A stretch of 64,000 bases of DNA from Erythrobacter sp. SG61-1L (GTDB lineage Bacteria > Pseudomonadota > Alphaproteobacteria > Sphingomonadales > Sphingomonadaceae): positions 2,938,861 through 3,002,860 of the forward strand of contig NZ_JXQC01000003.1 of NCBI RefSeq assembly GCF_001305965.1, in the 5' to 3' direction. Within the stretch, counting starts at the first letter, position 1. Each line of letters begins with the position of its first letter. The notes under the pieces are model-generated. The model had not been told where the DNA came from. It made no database searches and saw nothing but the letters and a program-made list of their open reading frames with translations. The position numbers were made by a program, and so were the translations under genes. Below, in pieces: positions 27,582-35,941 of this stretch.

Positions 27582-29795
27582 GTGAACGTGCCCGCGCCTG
27601 AGACACACGAGCCGGCCTATGGCGGCCAGCAACCCTATGGCTTGCCGATGGGCGTCTATGGCCCGGGGGCCATCGGCGAGGTCATCCGGTACATTCTCGC
27701 ACTGATCCGCCGTAATCGCTGGCTGATCGCGGCAGTGATCGGCCTCGCTGTGATCGCGGCAGTGGCGCTCACCATGCTCGACACGCCACGCTATACCGCT
27801 TCGGCGACGGTTCAGATCAACGACCAGAGCGAGCAGGTTCTGGGTGAGGAACTCGACGCGCAAACCGAAGTGAACAAGGCTTCCGATGTCGAGCGGTTCC
27901 TCAACACGCAGATCGAAATCCTGCGCAGCCGTGCGCTGGCCCAGCGGGTTGCACGGCGCCTGGATCTGATCGGCAATGAACGCTTCTATGCTGCCATGGG
28001 CCTTCCGCTGCCTGGGCAGGATGCTTCGGAAGCGGCCCGCCGCGAACAAGTGATCGGCCTGCTGCAAACCAATATGGAAGCGGTTCTGCCGCGCAACAGC
28101 CGCATCGTGACGATCAGCTTCTCCAGCACCGATCCGGCGCTGTCGGCGCAGATCGCCAATACTTTCGCGGACGAGTTCATTCAGGCGAACCTCCAGCGGC
28201 GCTTCGACAGTTCGGCCTATGCCCGCAGCTTCATCGGCGAACAGCTCGAAGAAGCGCGTGTGCGGCTGGAAACTTCCGAGCGTGAGGTCAATGCTTACGC
28301 CCGTAACGCCGGCCTGATCCGCATGCGCGAAATGACGCCGAACGGCGAGAATGCCGACGCGGTTTCCAGCAGCGTTACGACTTCCAGCCTCATGCAGATC
28401 AACGAGGCCGCCAATCATGCCAAGGCTGATCGGATCGCCGCGGAAGGGCGCTGGCGGGCAGAACAATCGACGCCGCTCTTCGCTTCGGCTGCCGTGCTTT
28501 CCAACCCGACGGTGCAGGATCTGATGACCCGCCGGGCCGAACTGGACGCAGAACTGAAGAAGAACCGCGAACGCTATCTCGACGATCACCCTTCGGTGCT
28601 GCAGGGCAAGGCGCAGCTTGCGACCGTAAACCAGCAGCTCAATCAGGTTGCCGCGAATGTGCGGGATTCGATCCGGGCGCAATATACGGCCGCACTTGCG
28701 GCGGAACAGCGCCTGACTTCGCAGGTCGAACAGTTGCAGGGCGCCACGCTGGCCGAACAGGACCGCGCGGTGCGTTACAACACACTTGCACGCGAAGCGG
28801 ATACGAACCGCTCGCTCTATGACGGCCTGTTGCAGCGCTTCCGCGAACTCAATGCTGCCGCCGGGATCGCAACCAGCAATCTGGCGATTATCGACCGGGC
28901 CGATGCGCCGCTGGCGCCTTCCTCGCCCAGCCTGCCCAAGAACCTTGCCATTGCGCTGGTGCTGGGCGTGGTGGTTGCCGCAGCGGTCGTGTTCATGCGC
29001 GATCAGCTGGACGATGCGATCCGCATCCCCGAAGACGTGGAAGAAAAGGTCCAGCTGCCCTTGCTGGGGATCATCCCCAATACAGGCGACATCTCGCCAG
29101 CCGAAGCCATGGCCGATCCGAAATCGGCCGTGGCGGAAGCCTATGGCTCGCTGCGCGGTGCCTTGCTTTATTCCACCCGTCAGGGCCTGCCTCGCCTGAT
29201 GCTGGTTACCAGCGCGCAGCCGACCGAAGGCAAGAGCACCACCGCCTTCGCCATCGCCACCGGTTTTGCGCGCATGGGCCGCACTGTGCTGCTGATCGAT
29301 GCGGATATGCGCCGCCCCTCGGTCCATGGACGTATCGGGCATGACAATCGCAAGGGCCTTTCCAGCCTGCTCGTTTCACAGGATCCGGCAGATAGCGCGC
29401 TGGTGGCGACCACGATCCCCAATTTCTACGCCTTGCCCTCCGGCCCGATTCCTCCCAGCCCGACCGAACTCCTCACGTCGCCGCGCATGCCTGCCCTGCT
29501 CGATGAGTTCCTCGGCCGGTTCGATGTGGTGATTTGCGATAGTCCGCCAGTGCTCGGCCTCGCGGACGCCCCTGCCCTGTCGGCGTTGGCTGATGGTGTG
29601 GTGTTTGTCATCGAGGCGGAACGGGGCCGTCGCGGGGCTCTCAAGACTGCGCTCAAACGCCTGCGGGCCGTGAATGCCGTGCTCTTGGGTGCAGTGCTGA
29701 CGAAGTTCGATCCGAACAAGTCCGGCAACCGCTATTCCGAATATTACGGCTATTCCTATTACCGCTACGAAGCGGATGATGAGTCCAAGAGCTGA
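27582..29795 (+). CDS. Polysaccharide co-polymerase with tyrosine autokinase domain (Wzc/ExoP type)
   Basis: 737 residues from GTG at 27582, preceded by AAGGAG. A Wzz domain is held between two membrane helices (about 47-68 and 450-470) with a long coiled-coil periplasmic part. The cytoplasmic BY-kinase domain has Walker A (AQPTEGKST, Lys551), Walker A' (LLIDADMRRP) and Walker B (VVICDSPP). The C-terminus holds seven tyrosines within 13 residues, the expected autophosphorylation cluster. It controls polymer length and export together with the Wza-type protein. Confidence 0.95.
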   Translation: MNVPAPETHEPAYGGQQPYGLPMGVYGPGAIGEVIRYILALIRRNRWLIAAVIGLAVIAAVALTMLDTPRYTASATVQINDQSEQVLGEELDAQTEVNKASDVERFLNTQIEILRSRALAQRVARRLDLIGNERFYAAMGLPLPGQDASEAARREQVIGLLQTNMEAVLPRNSRIVTISFSSTDPALSAQIANTFADEFIQANLQRRFDSSAYARSFIGEQLEEARVRLETSEREVNAYARNAGLIRMREMTPNGENADAVSSSVTTSSLMQINEAANHAKADRIAAEGRWRAEQSTPLFASAAVLSNPTVQDLMTRRAELDAELKKNRERYLDDHPSVLQGKAQLATVNQQLNQVAANVRDSIRAQYTAALAAEQRLTSQVEQLQGATLAEQDRAVRYNTLAREADTNRSLYDGLLQRFRELNAAAGIATSNLAIIDRADAPLAPSSPSLPKNLAIALVLGVVVAAAVVFMRDQLDDAIRIPEDVEEKVQLPLLGIIPNTGDISPAEAMADPKSAVAEAYGSLRGALLYSTRQGLPRLMLVTSAQPTEGKSTTAFAIATGFARMGRTVLLIDADMRRPSVHGRIGHDNRKGLSSLLVSQDPADSALVATTIPNFYALPSGPIPPSPTELLTSPRMPALLDEFLGRFDVVICDSPPVLGLADAPALSALADGVVFVIEAERGRRGALKTALKRLRAVNAVLLGAVLTKFDPNKSGNRYSEYYGYSYYRYEADDESKS

Positions 29796-29800
29796 GTTGC

Positions 29801-30973
29801 ATGGGCGCTTCCGGACCAGCCGTGCGCCTGCTTCTCTCGGCCCTCCCGCTCGGCTGCCTCATCGCCGCATGGGGCAGCGGTCTGGATCGCGCCAGCGCCG
29901 ATTCGCCCGGACTGGAACGGCTCGTGCCTGGTCCGCTGCGCGCGCAGGCCGATCGCAGTGCCGGGGCCATGGCACTGGTGCGGGGCGATTTGCCGGGCGC
30001 GCTTGCCCATGCGGAAGATGCGGTACGCCGTGATCCAGCCGAGGCGCTGGGCAATTCGTTGCTCGGCACCGCACGCGTCATGACCGGCGACACGCAGGGG
30101 TCAGAGGCTGCGTTTCGCGTTTCCGCCGAGCGTGGCTGGCGTGACCGGTTGACCCAGCTTTACTGGTTCGATGCGGCGATGCGTGCGGACGATGTTGAAC
30201 GGGCGGCACTGCGTGCGGATGCGCTGTTGCGCGCAGACCCCGTACTGCCTGCTGCCGATGACCTGCTGACGCCGCTGGAGGCAAGCCCGCAGGGCCGTGC
30301 CGCGCTTGCGGCAAGGCTGGCGCAGAAGCCCGGCTGGAGTGCGGCCTATTTCCGCCCCAGAAACGATCCCGATCCAGCAATGTTGCAGCACCGTACGCAG
30401 GTGGCACTGGCCGTGGCGGCGTTGGGCACGCCGCTGGAATGCGGCATGATCGGTGATTTCTCCGCCATGCTGATCGGCAATGGAATGCGCCGCGAGGCAG
30501 AGCAGCTCAGGCGCGCCAGTTGTCCTGGCTCCGGCCCTGGCGCTGGTGACGGCATTCTGGCCGATGGCGGCTTCGGGCAGCTTGCGCGCAAGCAGGATGG
30601 CGGGCCGTTTGGCTGGAGCCGGTTCACCTCCGGCGATCTTGCCGTGGAAGTGACTGAACAGGCGAAGGGCGATTACGCCGTGAAGGCTCGCAACTCGGCC
30701 TCTGTCACCCGGCTGATTCTGTCGCAGGCAATCGACCTGCCGCCAGGTGCATGGCGGGTGAAGGCAAATGCCAAGGCGGAGCCGGGCAGCCTTGTCGCTT
30801 CGCTCGATTGCGACGGGCGCGCCCGCCGGCCCGCGCAGGTCGATGGAGAGCTGACCGGGGCTGGCCAGTTGCTGAAAGCTGAAACATGCGACCGCGCCGT
30901 TCTTGGCGTGTGGCTCCGGCCCGGCGAAGGCGAAGCCGTGATCGACGACATCGCAATCACCAGGGTGAATTGA
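29801..30973 (+). CDS. Periplasmic TPR-like protein of the exopolysaccharide operon
   Basis: 390 residues, starting six bases after the Wzc stop. A signal or anchor helix (about 7-25) is followed by TPR-like helical pairs (RGDLPGALAHAEDAVRRDPAEALGNSLLG). The last 130 residues look like a beta-sandwich with a lectin-like flavour (FGWSRFTSGDLAVEV ... IDLPPGAWRVKANA) and a Cys pair (SLDCDG, AETCDR). It might hold or sense the polymer during export. No exact family recognised. Confidence 0.75.
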   Translation: MGASGPAVRLLLSALPLGCLIAAWGSGLDRASADSPGLERLVPGPLRAQADRSAGAMALVRGDLPGALAHAEDAVRRDPAEALGNSLLGTARVMTGDTQGSEAAFRVSAERGWRDRLTQLYWFDAAMRADDVERAALRADALLRADPVLPAADDLLTPLEASPQGRAALAARLAQKPGWSAAYFRPRNDPDPAMLQHRTQVALAVAALGTPLECGMIGDFSAMLIGNGMRREAEQLRRASCPGSGPGAGDGILADGGFGQLARKQDGGPFGWSRFTSGDLAVEVTEQAKGDYAVKARNSASVTRLILSQAIDLPPGAWRVKANAKAEPGSLVASLDCDGRARRPAQVDGELTGAGQLLKAETCDRAVLGVWLRPGEGEAVIDDIAITRVN

Positions 30974-31015
30974 CGTATCTGCCTTCGCCCCGCCCGCAAG
31001 CCGGGGCCGGGCGGA

Positions 31016-31579
31016 TCAATTCTTGGGAACGGTGAAGCTGCCGGTAACGCGGCCGGATGAGGAAGGCGTTGCAGCCGTGCCGCCTGCCTTGCCGTCCACG
31101 CTGGAAAGGCCGGTGCGCAAATCGATCACCAGTCGCCCGCCGGAAAGCGAATCGCTGCCGCGGCGAAGCTGCACGCCGCCCGACATCACGATCACCCGGC
31201 GATTGAAATCATAGACCGCCGCCGCACCGCGCGCGGATTCATTACCGCGCGTCACCACTACGCCGCCGGTTGCGTCCAGCCGCTGGATTTCCAGCGAACC
31301 GCTATCCGTATAGGCCACCGTGGTGCGCCCCGCGGTCAATTTGAGGTCGCTCTGCGTGATGACCACGTTGCCCGACAGCACCACGCGGTTCTGCTTGTCC
31401 TGCAATTCGATCCGGTCGGCGCTGAAGTTCACCGGGGCGTCGGTGTTATGCGATCCGAGTGCCTGTGCGGCAGGTTGCTGCAGGCCCGCCACTGCTGCGG
31501 CGGTAACGGCGAAACCGGCAAGCGCGGAACGGACAGAGCCGCTTCGAAGCAGGGCAGGCAGGGAAAAATTGCGGTCCAT
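31016..31579 (-). CDS. lptA: LPS transport periplasmic protein LptA
   Basis: 187 residues. A signal peptide is followed by the OstA/LptA domain: INFSADRIELQDKQN-like start and repeated beta-strand pattern (VVLSGNVVITQSDLKLTAGRTTV, GGVVVTRGNESARG). LptA makes the periplasmic bridge that carries LPS from LptC to LptD. The start overlaps the lptC stop by one base (TAATG). The lptB gene that often follows is not here; the next gene is convergent. Confidence 0.9.
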   Translation of the reverse strand: MDRNFSLPALLRSGSVRSALAGFAVTAAAVAGLQQPAAQALGSHNTDAPVNFSADRIELQDKQNRVVLSGNVVITQSDLKLTAGRTTVAYTDSGSLEIQRLDATGGVVVTRGNESARGAAAVYDFNRRVIVMSGGVQLRRGSDSLSGGRLVIDLRTGLSSVDGKAGGTAATPSSSGRVTGSFTVPKN

Positions 31580-32223
31580 TATGGCATCCTGAGCTTGCCG
31601 GGTTCCATATGGAGCCGGGCATTGCCGTCCAGCATGATCGTGCGCTCATCGAGATTTGCCACGATCCGGTTGGCGCTGAAAGTTCCGGCGGGAATCGCGC
31701 CTTCAACCCTGCCTTCGCCTACCAGCGTCTTTTTCTCAAGGTCGATCGCGACGTCGCGTGCGGAGGCGCGATAGCCGTCGGCGGCGGAGAATTGCACAAG
31801 GCCATTGATCGCCACCTTCTGCGTCTCGAAATCATATTCGCCCGCTTCTGCGCTCAGCAGGGCGGGGCCTTCCGACAGCAGGATGCGTGCCTGCAGGTCG
31901 CGCATGCGCACCACGGGCACGCGGGCGCTCTGTTGCACGGCCTCGCCGGCGGTGAGCGAGAAGGGGCGGCCCTTCTCGTCCTCGCCGCGATACATGGCGT
32001 TCTGGACCCGCAGCCGGTCTTCCGCGATGGCCACCTTGTTGCGGTCGAGGATGAAGCTCACTTCGCCGCGCGGGGCGAGCGGAGTGAAGATCATCAGCGC
32101 CACCACCACGCCGATCAGCGCGGGAAGGAACCGAGCGAGCACTGCCACCAGCCGGTCATGCGAACCGCCGGGCCAGGCAAAGCGGCGCCTGTCCTTGCGC
32201 AGGATGTCGGCTTGTTCAGTCAT
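31579..32223 (-). CDS. lptC: LPS export protein LptC
   Basis: 214 residues. One N-terminal membrane helix (FLPALIGVVVALMIFTPLA) precedes a periplasmic beta-jellyroll. The segments NAMYRGEDEKGRPFSLTAGEAVQ and ANRIVANLDERTIMLDGNARLHMEPG are typical of LptC/YrbK. It accepts LPS from LptBFG and hands it to LptA. It is placed between rnd and lptA in one operon. Confidence 0.9.
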   Translation of the reverse strand: MTEQADILRKDRRRFAWPGGSHDRLVAVLARFLPALIGVVVALMIFTPLAPRGEVSFILDRNKVAIAEDRLRVQNAMYRGEDEKGRPFSLTAGEAVQQSARVPVVRMRDLQARILLSEGPALLSAEAGEYDFETQKVAINGLVQFSAADGYRASARDVAIDLEKKTLVGEGRVEGAIPAGTFSANRIVANLDERTIMLDGNARLHMEPGKLRMP

Positions 32224-32259
32224 GATCGCGGCCGGTCATGGGCGGGGCTTTCATTCAGC

Positions 32260-32877
32260 CTATTCGTGGCTGAAAATATCCTTGTCCGCCCAGCCCGCAA
32301 TGTCGAGCCGCGCGCGGGCGGGGAGGAAATCGAAGCAGGCCTGGGCGAGTTCGGTCCGCCCTTCGCGCTCCAACCGCTCGGCCAGAATATCGCGCAGGCG
32401 GTGGAGGAAGCGCACGTCGGATGCGGCATATTCCCGCTGCGGTTCGGTCAGCGTGGGGGCACCCCAGTCGGAACTCTGCTGCTGCTTGGAAATATCCGTG
32501 CTCAGCAGTTCAGAGACGAGATATTTGAGGCCGTGCCGGTCCGTATAAGTGCGCGTCATCTTGCTGGCGATCTTGGTGCAGAACACCGGCGCCGCCGTGA
32601 CGCCCAGATAATATTCGATTGCCGCCAGATCGAAGCGGGCGAAGTGATAGATCTTCACGCGCGCAGGATCGGCCAGCACCGCCTTCAGGTTCGGCGCATC
32701 ATAGGCGCTGCCCTTGGCAAAGCGGACAAGGTGTTCGTCACCCTTGCCGTCGCTGATCTGGACCACGCACAACCGGTCGCGCGGGGTGATCAGCCCCATG
32801 GTTTCGGTATCGACGGCGACCGGGCCGGGCGCGAGCACGCCTTCGGGCAGGTCTTCTTCATGAAAATAGACAGCCAT
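32260..32877 (-). CDS. rnd: Ribonuclease D, single-domain form
   Basis: 205 residues from the ATG at 32877 with AGGGAAA upstream. The DEDD exonuclease motifs are AVDTETMGL (Asp23, Glu25), the HFARFDLAAIEYY segment and YAASDVRFLH. The HRDC domains of E. coli RNase D are absent, which is usual for the short alphaproteobacterial form. It trims 3' ends of structured RNAs. First gene of rnd-lptC-lptA. Confidence 0.92.
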   Translation of the reverse strand: MAVYFHEEDLPEGVLAPGPVAVDTETMGLITPRDRLCVVQISDGKGDEHLVRFAKGSAYDAPNLKAVLADPARVKIYHFARFDLAAIEYYLGVTAAPVFCTKIASKMTRTYTDRHGLKYLVSELLSTDISKQQQSSDWGAPTLTEPQREYAASDVRFLHRLRDILAERLEREGRTELAQACFDFLPARARLDIAGWADKDIFSHE

Positions 32878-33014
32878 GGCTTTCCCTAGAGCATTTTCGG
32901 CACCGGTGGAAACACCTGTCCGTGCGGAAAATGAACCGGCACCGCGCCGAGGCCATTGGGGAAAGGGTGAAAGGGATGCTGGAAGGGAGTGACGCGACAG
33001 GATAGCAGGGGCGC

Positions 33015-33695
33015 ATGGCCGAAAATGCGCTTCCCCCGTCGTGGCAACCGGAACTTGGCAGCGTGCTGCAGACGCCGGAGGCACGGAGGCTGGGCGGATG
33101 GCTGAAGGCGGAGGAAGCCGCTGGCAAGCAGGTCTTCCCCCCGCGAGGTGCCCGGTTGCGCGCGTTGGAACTGACCCCGCTGGATCAGGTGAAGGTCGTG
33201 ATCCTGGGGCAGGATCCCTATCATGGGCCCGGCCAGGCCCACGGACTGGCCTTTTCCGTGCCCGAAGGGGTGCGGGTGCCCCCTTCGCTGGTGAACATCT
33301 ACAAGGAACTGGCCAGCGATCTGGGTGTGGCGGCCCCGCCGCATGGCAATTTGGAGAACTGGGCGCGGCAGGGCGTGCTGCTGCTGAACAATGCGCTTAC
33401 CGTGGAGGCCGGGCAGGCCGGGTCGCATCAGGGACGCGGCTGGGAAGCCATCACGGATGCAGCGGTGGCTGCCGTCGCCCGGCGCGAGGAGCCTTGCGTG
33501 TTCATCCTGTGGGGCAGCCATGCCAAGAAGAAGGCGATGCGTGTGCCGGAACTGGCGAACAATACTCGCCATCTGATCCTCACCGCTCCCCATCCCAGCC
33601 CTCTTTCGGCGCATTCCGGATTTTTCGGGTCGAAGCCGTTTAGCAAGGCCAATGCCTTCCTCACTGCCCATGGGCGGGGCGCGATCGACTGGTAG
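33015..33695 (+). CDS. ung: Uracil-DNA glycosylase, family 1
   Basis: 226 residues. The water-activating motif GQDPYHG (Asp67, His70) and the DNA-intercalating HPSPLSAH loop are intact. It removes uracil from DNA as the first step of base-excision repair. Divergent from rnd, with 137 bases between the starts. Confidence 0.97.
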   Translation: MAENALPPSWQPELGSVLQTPEARRLGGWLKAEEAAGKQVFPPRGARLRALELTPLDQVKVVILGQDPYHGPGQAHGLAFSVPEGVRVPPSLVNIYKELASDLGVAAPPHGNLENWARQGVLLLNNALTVEAGQAGSHQGRGWEAITDAAVAAVARREEPCVFILWGSHAKKKAMRVPELANNTRHLILTAPHPSPLSAHSGFFGSKPFSKANAFLTAHGRGAIDW

Positions 33696-33744
33696 GCGGA
33701 AAAATTCTGCGCTCAATTTGTCCCCGATCAATTCGGCAACATCA

Positions 33745-33756
33745 TTAGCTCGCTAT
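33745..33756. promoter_or_regulatory. Palindrome TTAGC-TC-GCTAT upstream of the first TauD gene
   Basis: The core TAGC-N2-GCTA is a perfect inverted repeat and lies 35 bases before the start codon, directly after an ATCAT sequence. An equivalent element (TTAGC-AG-GCTAA) is found before the neighbouring TauD paralogue, also immediately after its -10 sequence. A shared operator is the simplest reading. Confidence 0.45.
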
Positions 33757-33791
33757 CCAAACCCCAAGAGAAATGGGGAGAGAGATACGTC

Positions 33792-34748
33792 ATGGCTATC
33801 AAGGTTGAACCGATCTCCGAACGTTTCGGAGCAGAAGTTTCCGGCGTCGACATTACCAAGCCGCTCGACCGGGCGACCCAGCGCGAAATCGTCGACATCC
33901 AGAACAAATGGGGCGTCACCGTGTGGCGCAATACTGGCCTAACCGATGCCAGCCATGTCGCCTTTTCCCGCATTTTCGGCCATGTCGAACTGGCTCCGCG
34001 CCATTCCGGCAAGCCCTGCCGGATGAGCGAGCCGGAGCTGTTCGACGCCTCCAATCTCGATATTGAGGGCAACATCGTCAGCAACGAGAGCATAAGGCTG
34101 GGCGCCAAGGGCAATCGGCTGTGGCATTCGGACTCCTCTTTCATGGATGTCCGCTCCGCACAGGCCCTGCTGCTATGCCACGAAGCGCCCCCGCATGGCG
34201 GGCCGACCTGGTTTGCCGATACGCGCAGCGCCTATGACGATCTGCCGCAGGCGATGAAGGACCGCCTTGAGGGGCTGGAAGCCACGCATTCCTATTTCTG
34301 GTCCCGCCGCCGGGCCGGCTATCCCTATACGGAAGAAGAAATCGACGCGAAGCCGCAGGCCACCCATCCGGTGGTGCATGTCCATGCCGGTTCCGGCCGC
34401 AAGGCGCTGTTCGTGGGTGCCCACACCCGTGACATTCTGGGCATGGACCGCGAGGAAGGGCGCAAGCTGATCGACGAACTGGTCGAATGGTGCACCCAGC
34501 CGCAATATGTCTTCGCGGTGCACTACAAGCCCGGCGACATGACGATCTGGGATAATCTGTGCACGCTGCATCGCGGCGGCGAATATGACGATACCCAATA
34601 TCGCCGCGATATGCGCCGCACGACGGTGCGCGATCCGCTGGCCCCTGCCGCGGCGATCGATCACTTCACCAAGATGTTCACAGCTGCTGGCGACACGCCC
34701 TTCTCTCCGGCCGAAAAGACCAGGGAACGCGTTCTCGCCGCGAGCTGA
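33792..34748 (+). CDS. TauD/TfdA family Fe(II)/2-oxoglutarate dioxygenase (copy 1)
   Basis: 318 residues. The iron facial triad is His112, Asp114 (LWHSDSSF) and His260 (TLHRGGEYDD); the 2-oxoglutarate-binding arginine is in RRDMRRTTV. Family members hydroxylate taurine, alkyl sulphates, aryloxyacetates such as 2,4-D, or other acids; the substrate cannot be read from sequence. It is about 70% identical by eye to the next gene, a tandem duplicate. No sulphonate ABC transporter is adjacent. Confidence 0.92.
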   Translation: MAIKVEPISERFGAEVSGVDITKPLDRATQREIVDIQNKWGVTVWRNTGLTDASHVAFSRIFGHVELAPRHSGKPCRMSEPELFDASNLDIEGNIVSNESIRLGAKGNRLWHSDSSFMDVRSAQALLLCHEAPPHGGPTWFADTRSAYDDLPQAMKDRLEGLEATHSYFWSRRRAGYPYTEEEIDAKPQATHPVVHVHAGSGRKALFVGAHTRDILGMDREEGRKLIDELVEWCTQPQYVFAVHYKPGDMTIWDNLCTLHRGGEYDDTQYRRDMRRTTVRDPLAPAAAIDHFTKMFTAAGDTPFSPAEKTRERVLAAS

Positions 34749-34764
34749 AACGGACTCTCCCCCC

Positions 34765-34802
34765 GGTGCGGCCCGGCTTTCCAGAGCATCGGCCGGGCTG
34801 CA
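34765..34802 (+). terminator. Terminator-like hairpin between the tandem TauD genes
   Basis: GTGC-G-GCCCGGC (34765-34776) pairs with GCCGGGC-T-GCAC (34791-34802), a 12-bp stem with one G-U pair and a 14-base loop. The following sequence (TACCCTTTCTTCC) is pyrimidine-rich. It suggests the two TauD genes have separate transcripts. Confidence 0.5.
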
Positions 34803-34889
34803 CTACCCTTTCTTCCGCCCCGGCCCCATTTCCAGATTTTTTCCGGTGGGCCTTGCCTGCCCAATGCGAATTGCCTAATGGCCTGAGCA

Positions 34890-34906
34890 TATAATTAGCA
34901 GGCTAA
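34890..34906 (+). promoter_or_regulatory. TATAAT -10 box with palindrome TTAGC-AG-GCTAA before the second TauD gene
   Basis: A perfect TATAAT (34890-34895) has no good -35 partner, which suggests an activator-dependent promoter. The perfect palindrome TTAGC (34895-34899), AG, GCTAA (34902-34906) overlaps the last base of the -10 and covers the likely transcription start, a classical repressor position. The start codon follows 11 bases later. Confidence 0.5.
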
Positions 34907-34917
34907 GGGTTAGAGGC

Positions 34918-35856
34918 ATGTCGCTCACGGTCAAACCGATCCTGGAACGCTTTGGCGCCGAAGTGTCGGGCGTGGATATTTCCCGTCCGCTGGACGAGGA
35001 AACGCAGCGCGAAATCATCGACATCCAGAACAAATGGGGCATCACCGTGTGGCGCGACACGGGGCTGGACGATGCCAGCCACGTCGCCTTCTCGCGGATT
35101 TTTGGCGAGGTGATCCTTGCGCCCGCCACTCGCGGCAAACCGCGTTTTGCCTTTCCGGAACTGTTCGACGCCTCCAATCTGGATGCGGAAGGCAACATCA
35201 TCGATGACGAACATCGTCGCCTGACCAATCGCGGAAATCGTCTGTGGCATGCGGACAGTTCCTTCGTACAGGAACGCGCCGCCCAGTCGCTGCTGCTGTG
35301 CCATGAAGCACCCAATGGCGGGCCGACCTGGTTTGCCGATACGCGCAGCGCCTATGACGATCTGCCGCAGGAAATGAAGGACCGTCTGGAAGGGCTGGAA
35401 GCACGCCATTGCTACTTCTGGTCGCGCCGCAAGGCGGGCTATCCCTATACGGAAGAGGATGTCGACCGCTTCCCCCATTCCACCCATCCGGTGGTGCATG
35501 TGCATGCAGGTTCGGGCCGCAAGGCGCTCTTCCTGGGGGCGCATGCGCGCGACATCGTCGGCATGAACCGCGATGAAGGCCGCGCCCTGATTGACGAGCT
35601 CAATGCCTGGACCACGAAGCAGGATTATATTTTCCCGGTCGAATATCGCCCCGGCGACATGGTGATCTGGGACAATCTGTGCAGCTATCACCGCGCAGGC
35701 GATTTCGATGAAGCCCTGCATCGCCGGGATATGCGCCGCACCACTATTCGCGATCCGCAGGCGCCCGGCTCGGGCGAAGGCTCAGTCCAGGCGATGTTCA
35801 GTCAGGCCAGCATGGCCGATGCGCGGATTGCCGGGCTGGCACCGCTGAAGAAATAG
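34918..35856 (+). CDS. TauD/TfdA family Fe(II)/2-oxoglutarate dioxygenase (copy 2)
   Basis: 312 residues. Iron ligands His111 and Asp113 (LWHADSSF) and His258 (SYHRAGDFDE), with RRDMRRTTI for 2-oxoglutarate. It differs from copy 1 mainly around residues 65-110 and at the C-terminus, the areas that shape the substrate pocket in this family, so the two could act on different compounds. It has its own TATAAT promoter and a hairpin after the stop. Confidence 0.92.
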   Translation: MSLTVKPILERFGAEVSGVDISRPLDEETQREIIDIQNKWGITVWRDTGLDDASHVAFSRIFGEVILAPATRGKPRFAFPELFDASNLDAEGNIIDDEHRRLTNRGNRLWHADSSFVQERAAQSLLLCHEAPNGGPTWFADTRSAYDDLPQEMKDRLEGLEARHCYFWSRRKAGYPYTEEDVDRFPHSTHPVVHVHAGSGRKALFLGAHARDIVGMNRDEGRALIDELNAWTTKQDYIFPVEYRPGDMVIWDNLCSYHRAGDFDEALHRRDMRRTTIRDPQAPGSGEGSVQAMFSQASMADARIAGLAPLKK

Positions 35857-35867
35857 GCGATTGCTGT

Positions 35868-35889
35868 AGGGCCGGCGCAACCCGGCCTT
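35868..35889 (+). terminator. Hairpin after the second TauD gene
   Basis: GGCCGG (35870-35875) pairs with CCGGCC (35882-35887), extended by A-T and G-U pairs, with a CGCAAC loop, 12 bases after the stop codon. No T-tract follows, so it is a weak terminator or a 3'-end stabiliser. Confidence 0.4.
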
Positions 35890-35941
35890 AACCACGCTCG
35901 TCCGTGAGGCGATAAGGCTCGGCGGCATAGTTTGCCGGACC

